Both the position numbers and the translations under genes were made by a program. DNA of 64,000 nt from Streptomyces sp. (GTDB lineage: Bacteria; Actinomycetota; Actinomycetes; Streptomycetales; Streptomycetaceae): positions 1 through 64,000 of the forward strand of contig NZ_JAEKKT010000118.1 in the NCBI RefSeq assembly GCF_019510245.1, written 5' to 3'. Below the pieces are notes generated by a model. It made no database searches and was not told the origin of the DNA. It saw only the letters and a program-made list of their open reading frames with translations. The first letter of the stretch is position 1; each line of letters begins with the position of its first letter. Positions 43,400-52,100 of the stretch are shown one piece after another.

Positions 43400-43993
43400 T
43401 CAGGCGGCGTCGCGGGAAGCGGTGCGGGCCGCGCGCATTCCGGCCCAGCGCCTGGCGGCGGGCGCGGGCAGCTCGAACTGGTCGAGGATGCGGGCCACCA
43501 CGTGGTCGACGATGTCGTCGACGGTGCGCGGGTGGTTGTAGAAGGCGGGCATGGGCGGCACCAACTGCACGCCCATGCGGGCGAGTTCGAGCATGTTCTG
43601 CAGGTGGATCTCGCTGAGCGGGGTCTCCCGCGGGACGAGGACGAGCTTGCGCCGCTCCTTCAGTACGACATCCGCGGCGCGCGCGACCAAGCCCTCCGCG
43701 TAGCCGGTCCTGATGCCGGCGAGGGTCTTCATCGAACACGGCACGATCACCATGCCGTCAGTGCGGAAGGAGCCGGAGGAGATGGTGGCGCCCTGGTCGT
43801 CGGGGCGGTGCGTGACGTCCGCGAGCGCGGACACCTCCGCCACCGACAGGCCGGTCTCCAGCTCGATCGTCGTGCGCGCCCACCGGGACAGCACGAGATG
43901 CGTCTCCACGTCCGGCAGCTCACGCAGATTCTCCAGGAGCCGGACACCGAACGGGGCGCCCGTCGCCCCGGTCATTCCCACCACCAACCGCAC
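43400..43993 (-). CDS. vdcB: UbiX-family flavin prenyltransferase (VdcB-like)
   Basis: 197 residues. It has the FMN loop GMTGATGAPFGVRLLENL and the classic SSGSF, VIVPCSMKTLAGI, VVLKERRKLVLVPRETPLSEIHL and PPMPAFYNHPRTVDDIVDH segments of UbiX. It makes prenyl-FMN for the UbiD partner. GAGGAG 7 nt before the GTG at 43993 decides the start over an upstream GTG (44008). It is the first gene of the decarboxylase operon and divergent from an AraC regulator. Confidence 0.9.
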   Translation of the reverse strand: MRLVVGMTGATGAPFGVRLLENLRELPDVETHLVLSRWARTTIELETGLSVAEVSALADVTHRPDDQGATISSGSFRTDGMVIVPCSMKTLAGIRTGYAEGLVARAADVVLKERRKLVLVPRETPLSEIHLQNMLELARMGVQLVPPMPAFYNHPRTVDDIVDHVVARILDQFELPAPAARRWAGMRAARTASRDAA

Positions 43994-44077
43994 AGGACCA
44001 CTCCTCACACGTTGCTGACCTGTGCTTTCACGCTAAGGGGCGACGCGGCGGCGCGCGCGGTACGCTCGGGACTCACG

Positions 44078-44971
44078 ATGGGGAAAAACGGACAGGCTCG
44101 GCCTGCGGACGTCAGGGACCTGACTTACACTCCGACCGTCGGCGCACCGGCCGGGGTCGAGGTGATGGAGCTCGCCGCCCTGTACGAGCGGGCACGCCGC
44201 CACGGCAACGACCCGTACGCGCCGCTGCGCCCGTCCTTCCACCAGCTGATCGGCGCCCGCGACCGGCCGCTGCCGATGGCGGTGGACTTCGTCGCGTACG
44301 AACTGCCGCCGGGATCGTGGCTGTGGATCCGACCGGGGCAGGTGCAGCGGTTCGGCCCGGATCTGAGGGCGGCGGACGGCGTGATCGTGCTGTTCGAGGC
44401 CGGATTCTTGCCACCCACGACCGTGGCGGCGGCGCACATGGATCCGCCCTACGAGCAGCGGCCGCTCACGCCCGAAGGCCCGGACGCGGAGGCCGTGCGC
44501 CGCGCCCTCGACCATCTCACGTACGAGTACGGACAGCTGGCCGCGCTGCCGCTGCAGACACACGCCGAGGTGCTGCGCGCCCTGCTGTCGGTCCTGGTGA
44601 TGCGTCTCGCGCAGGCCCGCGGCCCGGCACCACGGCCCGCCGCCTCGTCCGAGGTGTTCCGCCGCTTCCACGCGGCCGTGGAGCGCGACCACGCGGTGAC
44701 CCGGCGCGTGGAGGACTACGCGGCGGCACTCGGCTACAGTCCGCGCACCCTGACCCGGGCCGCGTCCGCCGCGACAGGCCGCACGGCCAAGCAGTACGTC
44801 GACGATCGGGTGCTGTTGGAGGCCAAGCGGCTGCTGCGGCACAGCGGCCTGGCGGCGAAGGAGGTCGCCGACCGCCTCGGCTTCGTCGACGCCAGCGACT
44901 TCACCAAATTCTTCCGGCTTCGCACGGGCGTGACGCCGGGGGCCTTCCGGGGCGGCACGGACCTCAGGTGA
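44078..44971 (+). CDS. AraC family regulator of the decarboxylase operon
   Basis: 297 residues. The N-terminal about 150 residues form a cupin-like ligand domain (ELPPGSWLWIRPGQVQRFGPDLR). The C-terminal pair of helix-turn-helices (VEDYAAALGYSPRTLTRAASAATGRTAKQYVDDRVLLEAKRLLRHSGLAAKEVADRLGFVDASDFTKFFRLRTGVTPGAFR) is complete. It is divergent from vdcB with 84 bp between starts, so it very likely controls the operon in response to an aromatic acid. Confidence 0.9.
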   Translation: MGKNGQARPADVRDLTYTPTVGAPAGVEVMELAALYERARRHGNDPYAPLRPSFHQLIGARDRPLPMAVDFVAYELPPGSWLWIRPGQVQRFGPDLRAADGVIVLFEAGFLPPTTVAAAHMDPPYEQRPLTPEGPDAEAVRRALDHLTYEYGQLAALPLQTHAEVLRALLSVLVMRLAQARGPAPRPAASSEVFRRFHAAVERDHAVTRRVEDYAAALGYSPRTLTRAASAATGRTAKQYVDDRVLLEAKRLLRHSGLAAKEVADRLGFVDASDFTKFFRLRTGVTPGAFRGGTDLR

Positions 44972-45147
44972 GGCACAGCGCGAGGGAGAAGTCCACACGG
45001 AGCCCTCAAGGGCCTGCTGAACTGCTGGACCGGCACCTGCACCACCTGCCACCAACCCCTGCCCCGCCGGGCCACACCAAGATCAAGACAGACCCAACGG
45101 AGTCCTATTAGTCGCCGAGTAGGTCACAGACCTGGGCGAAGGCTCTG

Positions 45148-45480
45148 ATGCGCCCCTCTCCCAGTGTCAGACTCCACAGCGTGGCGTACTTCTGGGTGAG
45201 CGATCACGGTGACAAGTACCACGGCTGGGAAGGCTGCTGGGCCCTTGAGGCCGGGCAGACCTCCGCCGATTCACAAGAGGGGTACGAGCGGCACAACGTG
45301 ACGCGGTACGAGAGCGAAGATGCCGCTCGGGCTGCCGCCTTGAAGCACGCCCGGTGCGAGGCTCGCGGATGCTTCGCCCGAGGACGCGGAGCGGGGCTCG
45401 ACCGACTGTCGGAGCAGGCCCTCAAGGATGTGGACGATCCGAACTGGCTAGCGCGACATGACCTGCCGGCTGAGGACTGA
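45148..45480 (+). CDS. Hypothetical protein, 110 residues
   Basis: The frame reads VAYFWVSDHGDKYHGWEGCW and later YESEDAARAAALKHARCEAR, with a plausible soluble composition and lower GC than its neighbours. The start may be the ATG at 45148 or the GTG at 45181. No family is recognised and the ribosome site is weak. It lies in an 0.9-kb accessory-looking stretch between the AraC regulator and the lipase. Confidence 0.4.
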   Translation: MRPSPSVRLHSVAYFWVSDHGDKYHGWEGCWALEAGQTSADSQEGYERHNVTRYESEDAARAAALKHARCEARGCFARGRGAGLDRLSEQALKDVDDPNWLARHDLPAED

Positions 45481-45882
45481 GATCTCAACGCTGTTTGGAA
45501 CCGCGTCTTCGAAGACGAGCGCCCGATCCTCCGCACGCGTTGACGTCACCGCTGCGCCCCAGATCGAAAGGTATTGGCTACTCCTCCCCCAGGTCTCTGG
45601 AGTGGGCCCGCCGGCCAGAGGCCAGGTGCGTAGCGACAGTCCCGGGAGCCATTCTGGGAGCCAACGGAGGCGTCCGGCTGCGAACGAACACGGACTGCCA
45701 CGGACAGTCGCAGCGCTCAGGCGCAGGCGAGTCGGGGCTTCCGGGTCTCGCTACCTCAGCGCAGTCCGAACACTCCCTTAAGGCGACCATAAGGATCTCC
45801 GTCGCCCGCTCCCAGCAGGCGATTCCACGGTTTCTTGGGGCTAGCTTTCTGATCGGCCGCCCTGACGCCGATCCCTCAGGCT
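45481..45882. other. Stretch with no supported gene
   Basis: Several short open frames exist on both strands (for example 45495-45893 plus and 45578-45790 minus), but none has a recognisable domain, codon bias or ribosome site. It may be decayed accessory DNA. Nothing further is seen. Confidence 0.4.
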
Positions 45883-45921
45883 CCGGGGCCTGACCGGCGG
45901 CTCAGGCCGGACAGGCCCCGG
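45883..45921. terminator. Terminator hairpin downstream of the lipase gene
   Basis: CCGGGGCCTG (45883-45892) and CAGGCCCCGG (45912-45921) form a perfect 10-bp stem. A second stem, GGCGTTCAG (45923-45931) with CTGAACGCC (45948-45956), overlaps the lipase stop codon. Together they form a strong double terminator. Confidence 0.7.
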
Positions 45922-45943
45922 CGGCGTTCAGTTGGGCTGCCGC

Positions 45944-46804
45944 TCAGCTGAACGCCGACGCACAGGTGGTGGCGGTGGCGTGGGCGGGGTCGAGCGCGTT
46001 GGCCACCTCATGGAAGGCGATCCGGTCGAAGAGCCCGATCGCCACGTGCTCGGAGAGGTCGAGCGAGCAGAGGTCCTGGAGCAGGACGTTGTGGACGTCG
46101 GAGCCGCTCAGGTACTGGCTCTGCCAGGGGGTGGCCACCTCGTCGTACTTGGTGGAGATGACCGTGTAGTGCACTCCGGGGACGGTGTCGCCGCCCGCGT
46201 TGAGCTTGGTGAGGAAGGCGGAGCCGGGGATCTGGTCGGCGAGGCCGGGGGTGGTGGCGTTGATCAGGTCCGAGGCGCCGGGGAAGTACGGCAGCAGGTT
46301 GGTGAGGCCGCTGAGGGTGGCGCCGTGGTTGTCGGGGGCGAGGCCGACGAGGGCGTTCACCTTGGCGGAGCCGCCGAGGAACCTCAGGTAGTAGCGGGGC
46401 ATCATGCCGCCCTGGGAGTGGCCGACGAGGTCGGCCTTGGCGGCGCCGGTCGCGGCGAGCACTTTGTCTACGAAGGCGGAGAGTTGCTCTGCCGACTTGT
46501 CGATGGGGCCGAGGCCGTAGAAGACGGGGACGCCGGACAGCTGGCCGTAGTCGAGGGAGAAGACGCAGTAGCCGCGGTCCTCCAGGTACGGGGCGAGGGA
46601 GAGCCAGTTGTCGACGGAGTTGCCGAGGGTGCCGTGGACCAGGATCACGGGGCGGGGGTGGGCGGCGGAGGGACGGCAGGAATAGTCGTTCCAGCCGGTG
46701 CTGGGGGCGCCGGAGGCGTGGGCGGTGGCGGCGGGAACGGTGGCGACGGCGGCGGCGAGGAGCAGCGCGGTCAGGGGTCTGAACACTCGTTTCCAGGGCA
46801 GCAT
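45944..46804 (-). CDS. Secreted triacylglycerol lipase/esterase
   Basis: 286 residues. A signal peptide (residues 1-30, cleaved after ATAHA) is followed by an alpha/beta-hydrolase: oxyanion ILVHGTLG, GHSQGG with nucleophile Ser130, and a C-terminal SEHVAIGLFDRIAFHEV with the likely His. Paired cysteines suggest disulfides. It resembles streptomycete extracellular lipases that act on lipid droplets or polymers outside the cell. AAGGAGAT precedes the ATG. Confidence 0.9.
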   Translation of the reverse strand: MLPWKRVFRPLTALLLAAAVATVPAATAHASGAPSTGWNDYSCRPSAAHPRPVILVHGTLGNSVDNWLSLAPYLEDRGYCVFSLDYGQLSGVPVFYGLGPIDKSAEQLSAFVDKVLAATGAAKADLVGHSQGGMMPRYYLRFLGGSAKVNALVGLAPDNHGATLSGLTNLLPYFPGASDLINATTPGLADQIPGSAFLTKLNAGGDTVPGVHYTVISTKYDEVATPWQSQYLSGSDVHNVLLQDLCSLDLSEHVAIGLFDRIAFHEVANALDPAHATATTCASAFS

Positions 46805-46974
46805 CGGGTGATCTCCTTGCGGCTCAAGGGAGGTACGACGGCCTTACGCCCTGTGATCCGGATCACGAAGGATGCTGTTCATCCATCAAGTTACGGACGA
46901 GTAGTGCAAGCGTGAAGTTACGCGTCGGTAAAACTTCCGAGTAACCGGTCGCGAGCCCTTCGCCTGACGGGATG

Positions 46975-47421
46975 TCACCAGCTGGGCCTGAGGGGACCAT
47001 AGGGGGCGATACGAGCCAAGGAGTCCCGCAACACGCGCACTCCCTCCTCCCCCAGCACGTCCCCCCAGCCGCGCACGGCCTCCGCGGCCGCCTCCTCCGC
47101 GGCCCGCGTGCACGCCCACCCCCGCCCGGTGAGCACGATCAGCCGCGCCCGCGCGTCCGTGGGGTGCGGCCGGCGCTCGGCATACCCCTTGCGCACGATT
47201 TCATCGACAAGCTGGCTCGCCGCCTGCTTGGTCACGCCGAGATGCGCGGCGAGTTCGGTGACGGTGGCCCCGTCCGGCGCGAGCCGCGCGAAGGCGAAGC
47301 CGTGGGCGGGCCTGACCCCTTCGAAACCACGGGCCACGACCCCTTCATTGATGCGCTGGGTCAGCTCGCCGGCTGTGGCGAGCAGGGCTGCGGACAGGGC
47401 CATGGCCTCGGAGTTCTGCAC
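46975..47421 (-). CDS. MarR family regulator
   Basis: 148 residues. A winged helix (ATVTELAAHLGVTKQAASQLVDEIVRKGYAERRPHPTDARARLIVLT) sits between dimerisation helices. The GTG at 47421 or the ATG at 47403 may be the start; neither has a clear ribosome site. It is divergent from a cupin gene and flanked by a nested palindrome array that fits MarR autoregulation. Confidence 0.88.
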   Translation of the reverse strand: MQNSEAMALSAALLATAGELTQRINEGVVARGFEGVRPAHGFAFARLAPDGATVTELAAHLGVTKQAASQLVDEIVRKGYAERRPHPTDARARLIVLTGRGWACTRAAEEAAAEAVRGWGDVLGEEGVRVLRDSLARIAPYGPLRPSW

Positions 47422-47438
47422 GGGGGCATTGAAACACT

Positions 47439-47487
47439 CTTGACGGATCGGTCAAGCAGCTTGACCATATAGACAAGCTGCTTGACC
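47439..47487. promoter_or_regulatory. Nested MarR operators between the MarR and cupin genes
   Basis: GGTCAAGCAGCTTG (47450-47463) and CAAGCTGCTTGACC (47474-47487) are exact reverse complements around a 10-bp A/T-rich spacer, and each arm is itself near-palindromic (CAAGC-A-GCTTG). CTTGAC (47439-47444) with GTCAAG (47451-47456) adds a further overlapping pair. They lie 18-66 bp from the MarR start and 19 bp before the cupin ATG. Confidence 0.75.
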
Positions 47488-47506
47488 ACTTCACCAGGAG
47501 GCACCC

Positions 47507-47881
47507 ATGCCCGTCGTCCGCTCCGCCGAGGCCACCACCCACGAGATCCACGGCGCCCGCTTCGTCTCCTACGCCACCCCTCGCACCGGCAGCAAGGAAC
47601 TGTGCGCGTGGCGAGGGGAGATACCCGCCGGGACCCGGGCGCCCGCCCACACCGTCAACCGGGAGGAGATCTTCCACCTGCTCGTCGGCGAGCTCCTGAT
47701 CACCGTCGACGGCCGCACCGACCGCGTCCGGACCGGCGACACCGTCATCGTCAACCCCGGCGCCACTCTCACCGTCGAGAACCCGACCGACCACACCGCG
47801 CTCTCCTGGGTCACCACGTCCGTCGGCCTGGAGGCCGAACTGGCCGACGGCAGCAGGATCGTGCCGCCGTGGGCCAACTGA
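47507..47881 (+). CDS. Cupin domain protein
   Basis: 124 residues. A single small beta-barrel: HTVNREEIFHLLVGELLITVDG holds the metal-site His and Glu residues of cupin motif 1, and GDTVIVNPGATLTVEN motif 2. AGGAGG 6 nt before the ATG. It is controlled by the divergent MarR through the shared operators. Its ligand or substrate is unknown; a role in binding or detoxifying a small molecule is likely. Confidence 0.85.
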   Translation: MPVVRSAEATTHEIHGARFVSYATPRTGSKELCAWRGEIPAGTRAPAHTVNREEIFHLLVGELLITVDGRTDRVRTGDTVIVNPGATLTVENPTDHTALSWVTTSVGLEAELADGSRIVPPWAN

Positions 47882-47942
47882 CGCACCAGGACCGGCAGCG
47901 GCACCATCCCGCCGGCCCGACGGCCGATGCCGGCTCCGGGCG

Positions 47943-48123
47943 GACCGTGACAGGGTGGCGGCAGCCATGCGCACCGCCCTGGACGCCTCGTCACCACTCT
48001 GAACGCCGGCGGACAGGGATCGGAACAGTCCGTCCCGCACCTGCACTTCCATGTCGTCCCCCGGTGGGCGGACGACGGGATCTCGACATGGCGCAAGCGG
48101 CCGTTGACCCCGGACGCAAGCAG
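47943..48123 (+). pseudogene. Decayed HIT-family nucleotide hydrolase fragment
   Basis: One frame reads DRVAAAMRTALDASSPL to a stop at 48000-48002; the frame one base back then gives NAGGQGSEQSVPHLHFHVVP, the C-terminal HIT signature (HxHxH) followed by RWADDGISTWR. A frameshift or deletion splits the gene and the 5' part is missing. The 3' end meets the convergent ImuB-like stop. The remaining 47882-47942 shows no gene. Confidence 0.6.
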
Positions 48124-49122
48124 TCAGTCCGCCAGAGCGGCTGGGCGTACGGCCCCCGGCCCGAAGCGCCGGCGAGCACGGTCCGCGGCCGCTTCGGCCG
48201 CGCGGGCGCGGGCATCGCCCGGATCCAGGGAGAGCTGCCAGTAGGCGCTCTCGGCGGGCAGCAGGTCATCGGCGCGGATCGCGAAGGCACGGACTCTTGC
48301 CCGCTGCAGCCCGAGGGCGGTCAGCAGTCCAAGGGCTGCTGCGGCAAGGGCGGGTGAGTGGTCGGTGGGTTCCGGCAGGGTGCGCGTACGTGTGGTGGAG
48401 CTGCGGTCGGCGTACCGGACCGTGAGAGTGAGCCGGCCGGCGACCTGACTCTCACCGCGCAGGCGCAGGCCGACCTGTTCGGCGAGCCCCAGGACCGCCC
48501 GGTGCTGCTGCGCCGGATCGAGACAGTCCTGGTCCAGCACGAGATCGGCGGTCAGATGGGTCGCCGGTTCCGCGAGGACCACCGGGCGGGGGTCATGGCC
48601 GCGGGCACGCTCGGCCAGCAGCCGCGCCTGGCCGGCTCCGAGGAGCCGTTGCAGGGTCGCTGCGGGCAGGTCGGTGATCTGGCCGATGGTGTGCAGGCCG
48701 TATCTGCTGAGCGTCGAGGCCGTGGCGCGGCCGATCCCGGGCAGCGCGGTGACCGGGCGTGGATACAGCCATTCGGCGGCCCGTTCGACGGGGACCCAGG
48801 TGGTGTCCCCGGGCGCGGACGCGTCGGCAGCCATGGCCGCCAGCATGCGGTTGCCCGCGAGCCCGGCGCTGCTGTCGATGCCGTAGAAGAGCTTCAGCCG
48901 GATCATCGCCGTCTGGACCATGTCATAGGGAGACAGGTCGAAGTACCGGAGCGCCGAAGTCAGGTCCAGCTGCACCGCGTTGGGCGGGACGGTCTGCACG
49001 TGGGGCGTAATACCAGACATCAGTTCGATTATGTCGTCGTACTGAGCCTCCGTCAGAACGGTGTGCAGATGCAGGTGGGCGATCTGCCGCCGGCGCGGGC
49101 TCATCCCGCTCATCCCGCTCAT
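48124..49122 (-). CDS. Y-family DNA polymerase-like protein (ImuB-like), catalytic start altered
   Basis: 332 residues. It has the Y-family core without a normal N-terminus: the usual LHLDMDAFF segment reads IAHLHLHTVLTE, so the metal-binding Asp is missing. A palm-like LDLTSALRYF, the ALPGIGRATASTLSRYGLHTIGQI helix-hairpin-helix, and a little-finger half follow. This matches ImuB-like adaptor proteins that bring DnaE2 to damaged DNA. It starts with MSGMSGMSP (several ATG choices), overlapping the dnaE2 stop by 4 bp; the two genes are coupled. Confidence 0.85.
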   Translation of the reverse strand: MSGMSGMSPRRRQIAHLHLHTVLTEAQYDDIIELMSGITPHVQTVPPNAVQLDLTSALRYFDLSPYDMVQTAMIRLKLFYGIDSSAGLAGNRMLAAMAADASAPGDTTWVPVERAAEWLYPRPVTALPGIGRATASTLSRYGLHTIGQITDLPAATLQRLLGAGQARLLAERARGHDPRPVVLAEPATHLTADLVLDQDCLDPAQQHRAVLGLAEQVGLRLRGESQVAGRLTLTVRYADRSSTTRTRTLPEPTDHSPALAAAALGLLTALGLQRARVRAFAIRADDLLPAESAYWQLSLDPGDARARAAEAAADRARRRFGPGAVRPAALAD

Positions 49123-52100
49123 CCCGCACTCCCGGGGCTGCGGTGGCCGAACTTCTTCAGGTCGGCGGAGCGGGTGCCGGCCGGCTGGAGGTCGGCGTAC
49201 GGGTGGAGGCGGGCGCCGGTGGTGCCGTTGGCCAGGGTGCGCTGCGGCTGGGCGGGGGTCGGGTGCGGGCGGCTCCGGCCGAGGAGGGCGAGGGCGGCCT
49301 CGGGGCCGCTGTCCCGGCGGGCCGCGGCGATCTCGTCCAGGTCCCAGGCCATGGTGCCCACGACGGTACGGCGGGTGCCGCGCACCTGGACCGTGCCGCG
49401 GACGAGGAGCAGTCCGCTGTGGAACACGGTGTGCGCGCAGGCCGGGTGGGAGTCCTCGAAGAACGCCAGGTCGACCAGGCCGGAACCGTCCTCCAGGGTG
49501 ACGAAGATGATCCGCCTGCCGCTCGCGATCGGCGGGGTCTGCGTCGAGGCCCGCACACCGGCGACGAGGACCTGCTGCCCGGCCCGCAGCCCGGCAAGAT
49601 GCGCCGCGTCGGTCGCGCCGATCTCGCGCAGCAGCCGGTGGTGGTGCTCCATCAGGTGCCGGGAGACGTCGATGCCGAGGGTGTTCAGCTCGGCGCTCAG
49701 CGCCTCGCGTCCGGTCATCTCCGGCAGGCCGCTCGGCTCGGCCCCGCCGACGGCGCCCGCATCGATGGGCAGTTGCCCCTCGTGCGCGGAACGGGTGCGG
49801 GACTGCCGGTGCAGCTCGGCGATCTGGAGCAGCAGGTCACGGCGGGTGAGCCGGCCGTCGTGCAGACAGTTCAGGGCGCCGATCTCGGCGAGGCGTTCGG
49901 CGACCGGCCTGCTGGGGTGGGCCCGCTGCCAGAAGTCCGACAGTGATCCGTACGGCTGCCCCTCCTCGATCCGCGCACACTCGTCCTCTCGGATGCCGTG
50001 CACCGCGGACAGCGCGAGCCGCACACCCCACCGGTCCCCGTCGGTCTTCTCCACGGTGTGCTTCACCCGGGAGTGGTTGACGTCGACCGGCAGGACGGGA
50101 ACCCCGCGGCGGCGGGCGTCGGAGACCAGGACCCGCTTGGGCCACATCCCGGGGTCGTGTTCGAGGAGACCGGCCAGCAGGAACGCCGGGTAGTGCGCCT
50201 TGAGCCAGGCGCTCTGCAGCGCCGGTACGGCGAACGCGACCGCGTGGGCCCGGCAGAAGCCGTACGCGCCGAAGGCCTCGACGGTCTTCCAGACCTCCTC
50301 CCGCACGGCCGCGCTGTAACCGCGCGCACGGGCCCGCTCGTGGAACCAGTCCCTGATCCTGGGCAGTTGCTCCTTGTCGCCGAGCGCCCGCCGGGTGACC
50401 TCGCCGAAGGCCCGGTCGCAGCCGGTCAGTACCCGCAGCGTCTCGATGATCTGCTCGTGCCAGATGGTCACGCCGTAGGTGTCGGCGAGCACCGGCTCCA
50501 GGTCCGGGTGGGCGTAGTCGGGCGTGCCGCCGTGCCGGGCGGCGATGTACCGCTCGGGCATGCCGCCGGCGACCGGGCCGGGACGGAAGAGGCTGATGTC
50601 GGCGATGACGTCCTGCACGTCGCGGGGCTGCAGCCGGGACAGCAGGTCCTGCTGGCCCGGCGACTCCAGCTGGAACAGGCCAAGGGTCTGGCTGGCCTGG
50701 ATGAGCTTGAAGGCGAAGACGTCGTCGAGCGGCACCTGTTCCGGGTCGTCCAGCTCGATACGGTGACCCGTTGTTCGTTCGATCTCCGTGACGGCGTGGG
50801 CCATCGCGGACTGCATCCGCACGCCCAGGACGTCGAGTTTGATGTTGCCCAGCGCCTCGATCTCCTCCTTCGCGGCCATGGCCATGGGGTAGTCGCCCTG
50901 CGGGGTGGGCTGCACCGGCAGCCGGTCCAGGAGGGTGGCGTCGCTGATGACCACACCGCAGGGGTGCATGGCCATGCCGTGGACCAGGGAGTCGAGGCCC
51001 TCGGCGAGCTCCCACAGCGGTCCGTACCGGTGCGCCTCGGCGGCCAGCTGCCGCAGTTCGGGCAGTTCGGCGAGGGCGCCGGTGATGTCACAGGCGCGCA
51101 GGTGCGGGAAGCTCTTGGCGATCCGGTCCACGTCGGCGGGCGGGAGGCCGAGGGCGAGGCCGGTGTCCCTGAGCGCCCTGCGCGCCCGGTAGGTCTCGGG
51201 CATCGCGGTGACCGCCACCCGCTCCTTGCCGAACCGTTCGAAGATCACGTCGTAGCACTCCAGCCGGCGGGCGGACTCCACGTCGATGTCGATGTCGGGC
51301 AGCGACTCACGGCGCCTGCTCAGGAACCGTTCGAACAGCAGGCTGTGGTCGAGCGGGTTGGCGGTGGCGATGTCCAGGGCGTGGCAGACCAGCGAACCTG
51401 CGCCGGAGCCGCGGGCCGCGACCCGGATGCCCTTGGCCCGGATGTCGGCGACGACCTGTCCGATGGCGAGGAAGTACGCGTCGTAGTTCCAGTGGGAGAT
51501 GACGGCGAGTTCCTCGTCCAGCCGGGCGAGCGCCTCCCGGTCGCGGTCGAGGCCGCGCCGGACCAGACCGGCCTCGCTGCGCAGGCGGAGCAGCCGGGCC
51601 GCGCCGCCGGCTCCGGGCTCGGCGCCGAAGAGCGCCGGTTCGGGCAGGTGCGGGGTGCCGAGGCCGAGGTCGGCCGCCGGGTCCACGGTGCACGCGGTCG
51701 CGGTGTCCGCGGTGTCGGCCATCAGCCGGCGGGCCCGCCGGACGTCCGTTCCGGCGCATTCGGCGATCATGCGGGCGACGGCCCCCATCCCCTTCTCGTC
51801 CCTGAGCCAGCGCTGTCCGCTGTCCAGGCGGCGGCGGTCGATCGGCCTGAGCAGTCGGGCGGCGTCCAGGACGTCGGCGAGGCGGTGCTGGCCGGGGTCG
51901 GCGTAGCGGACGGCGTTGGAGAGCACGGCGGTGGTGCGGGTGCGGTCGGCCAGCGCGAGGGTGCGGGCGGCCAGGCGCAGGGATCCAGGACCAGTGCCGG
52001 AACGTTTCTGCGCGACGGCTTCCAATCGAACATCCCTTCCGAAGATCTCCTGCCAGGGCGCCAGCAGCTTCATCGCGACGTCCTCCCGGCCCACCGACAG

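Noticed and set aside
44972..45147. Possible insertion-sequence remnant after the AraC gene
   Set aside because: A short frame ending KIKTDPTESY looked suggestive, but no transposase motif could be read, so no call was made.
45495..45893. Plus-strand 132-residue frame after the hypothetical gene
   Set aside because: No ribosome site, no domain and composition like random GC-rich DNA.
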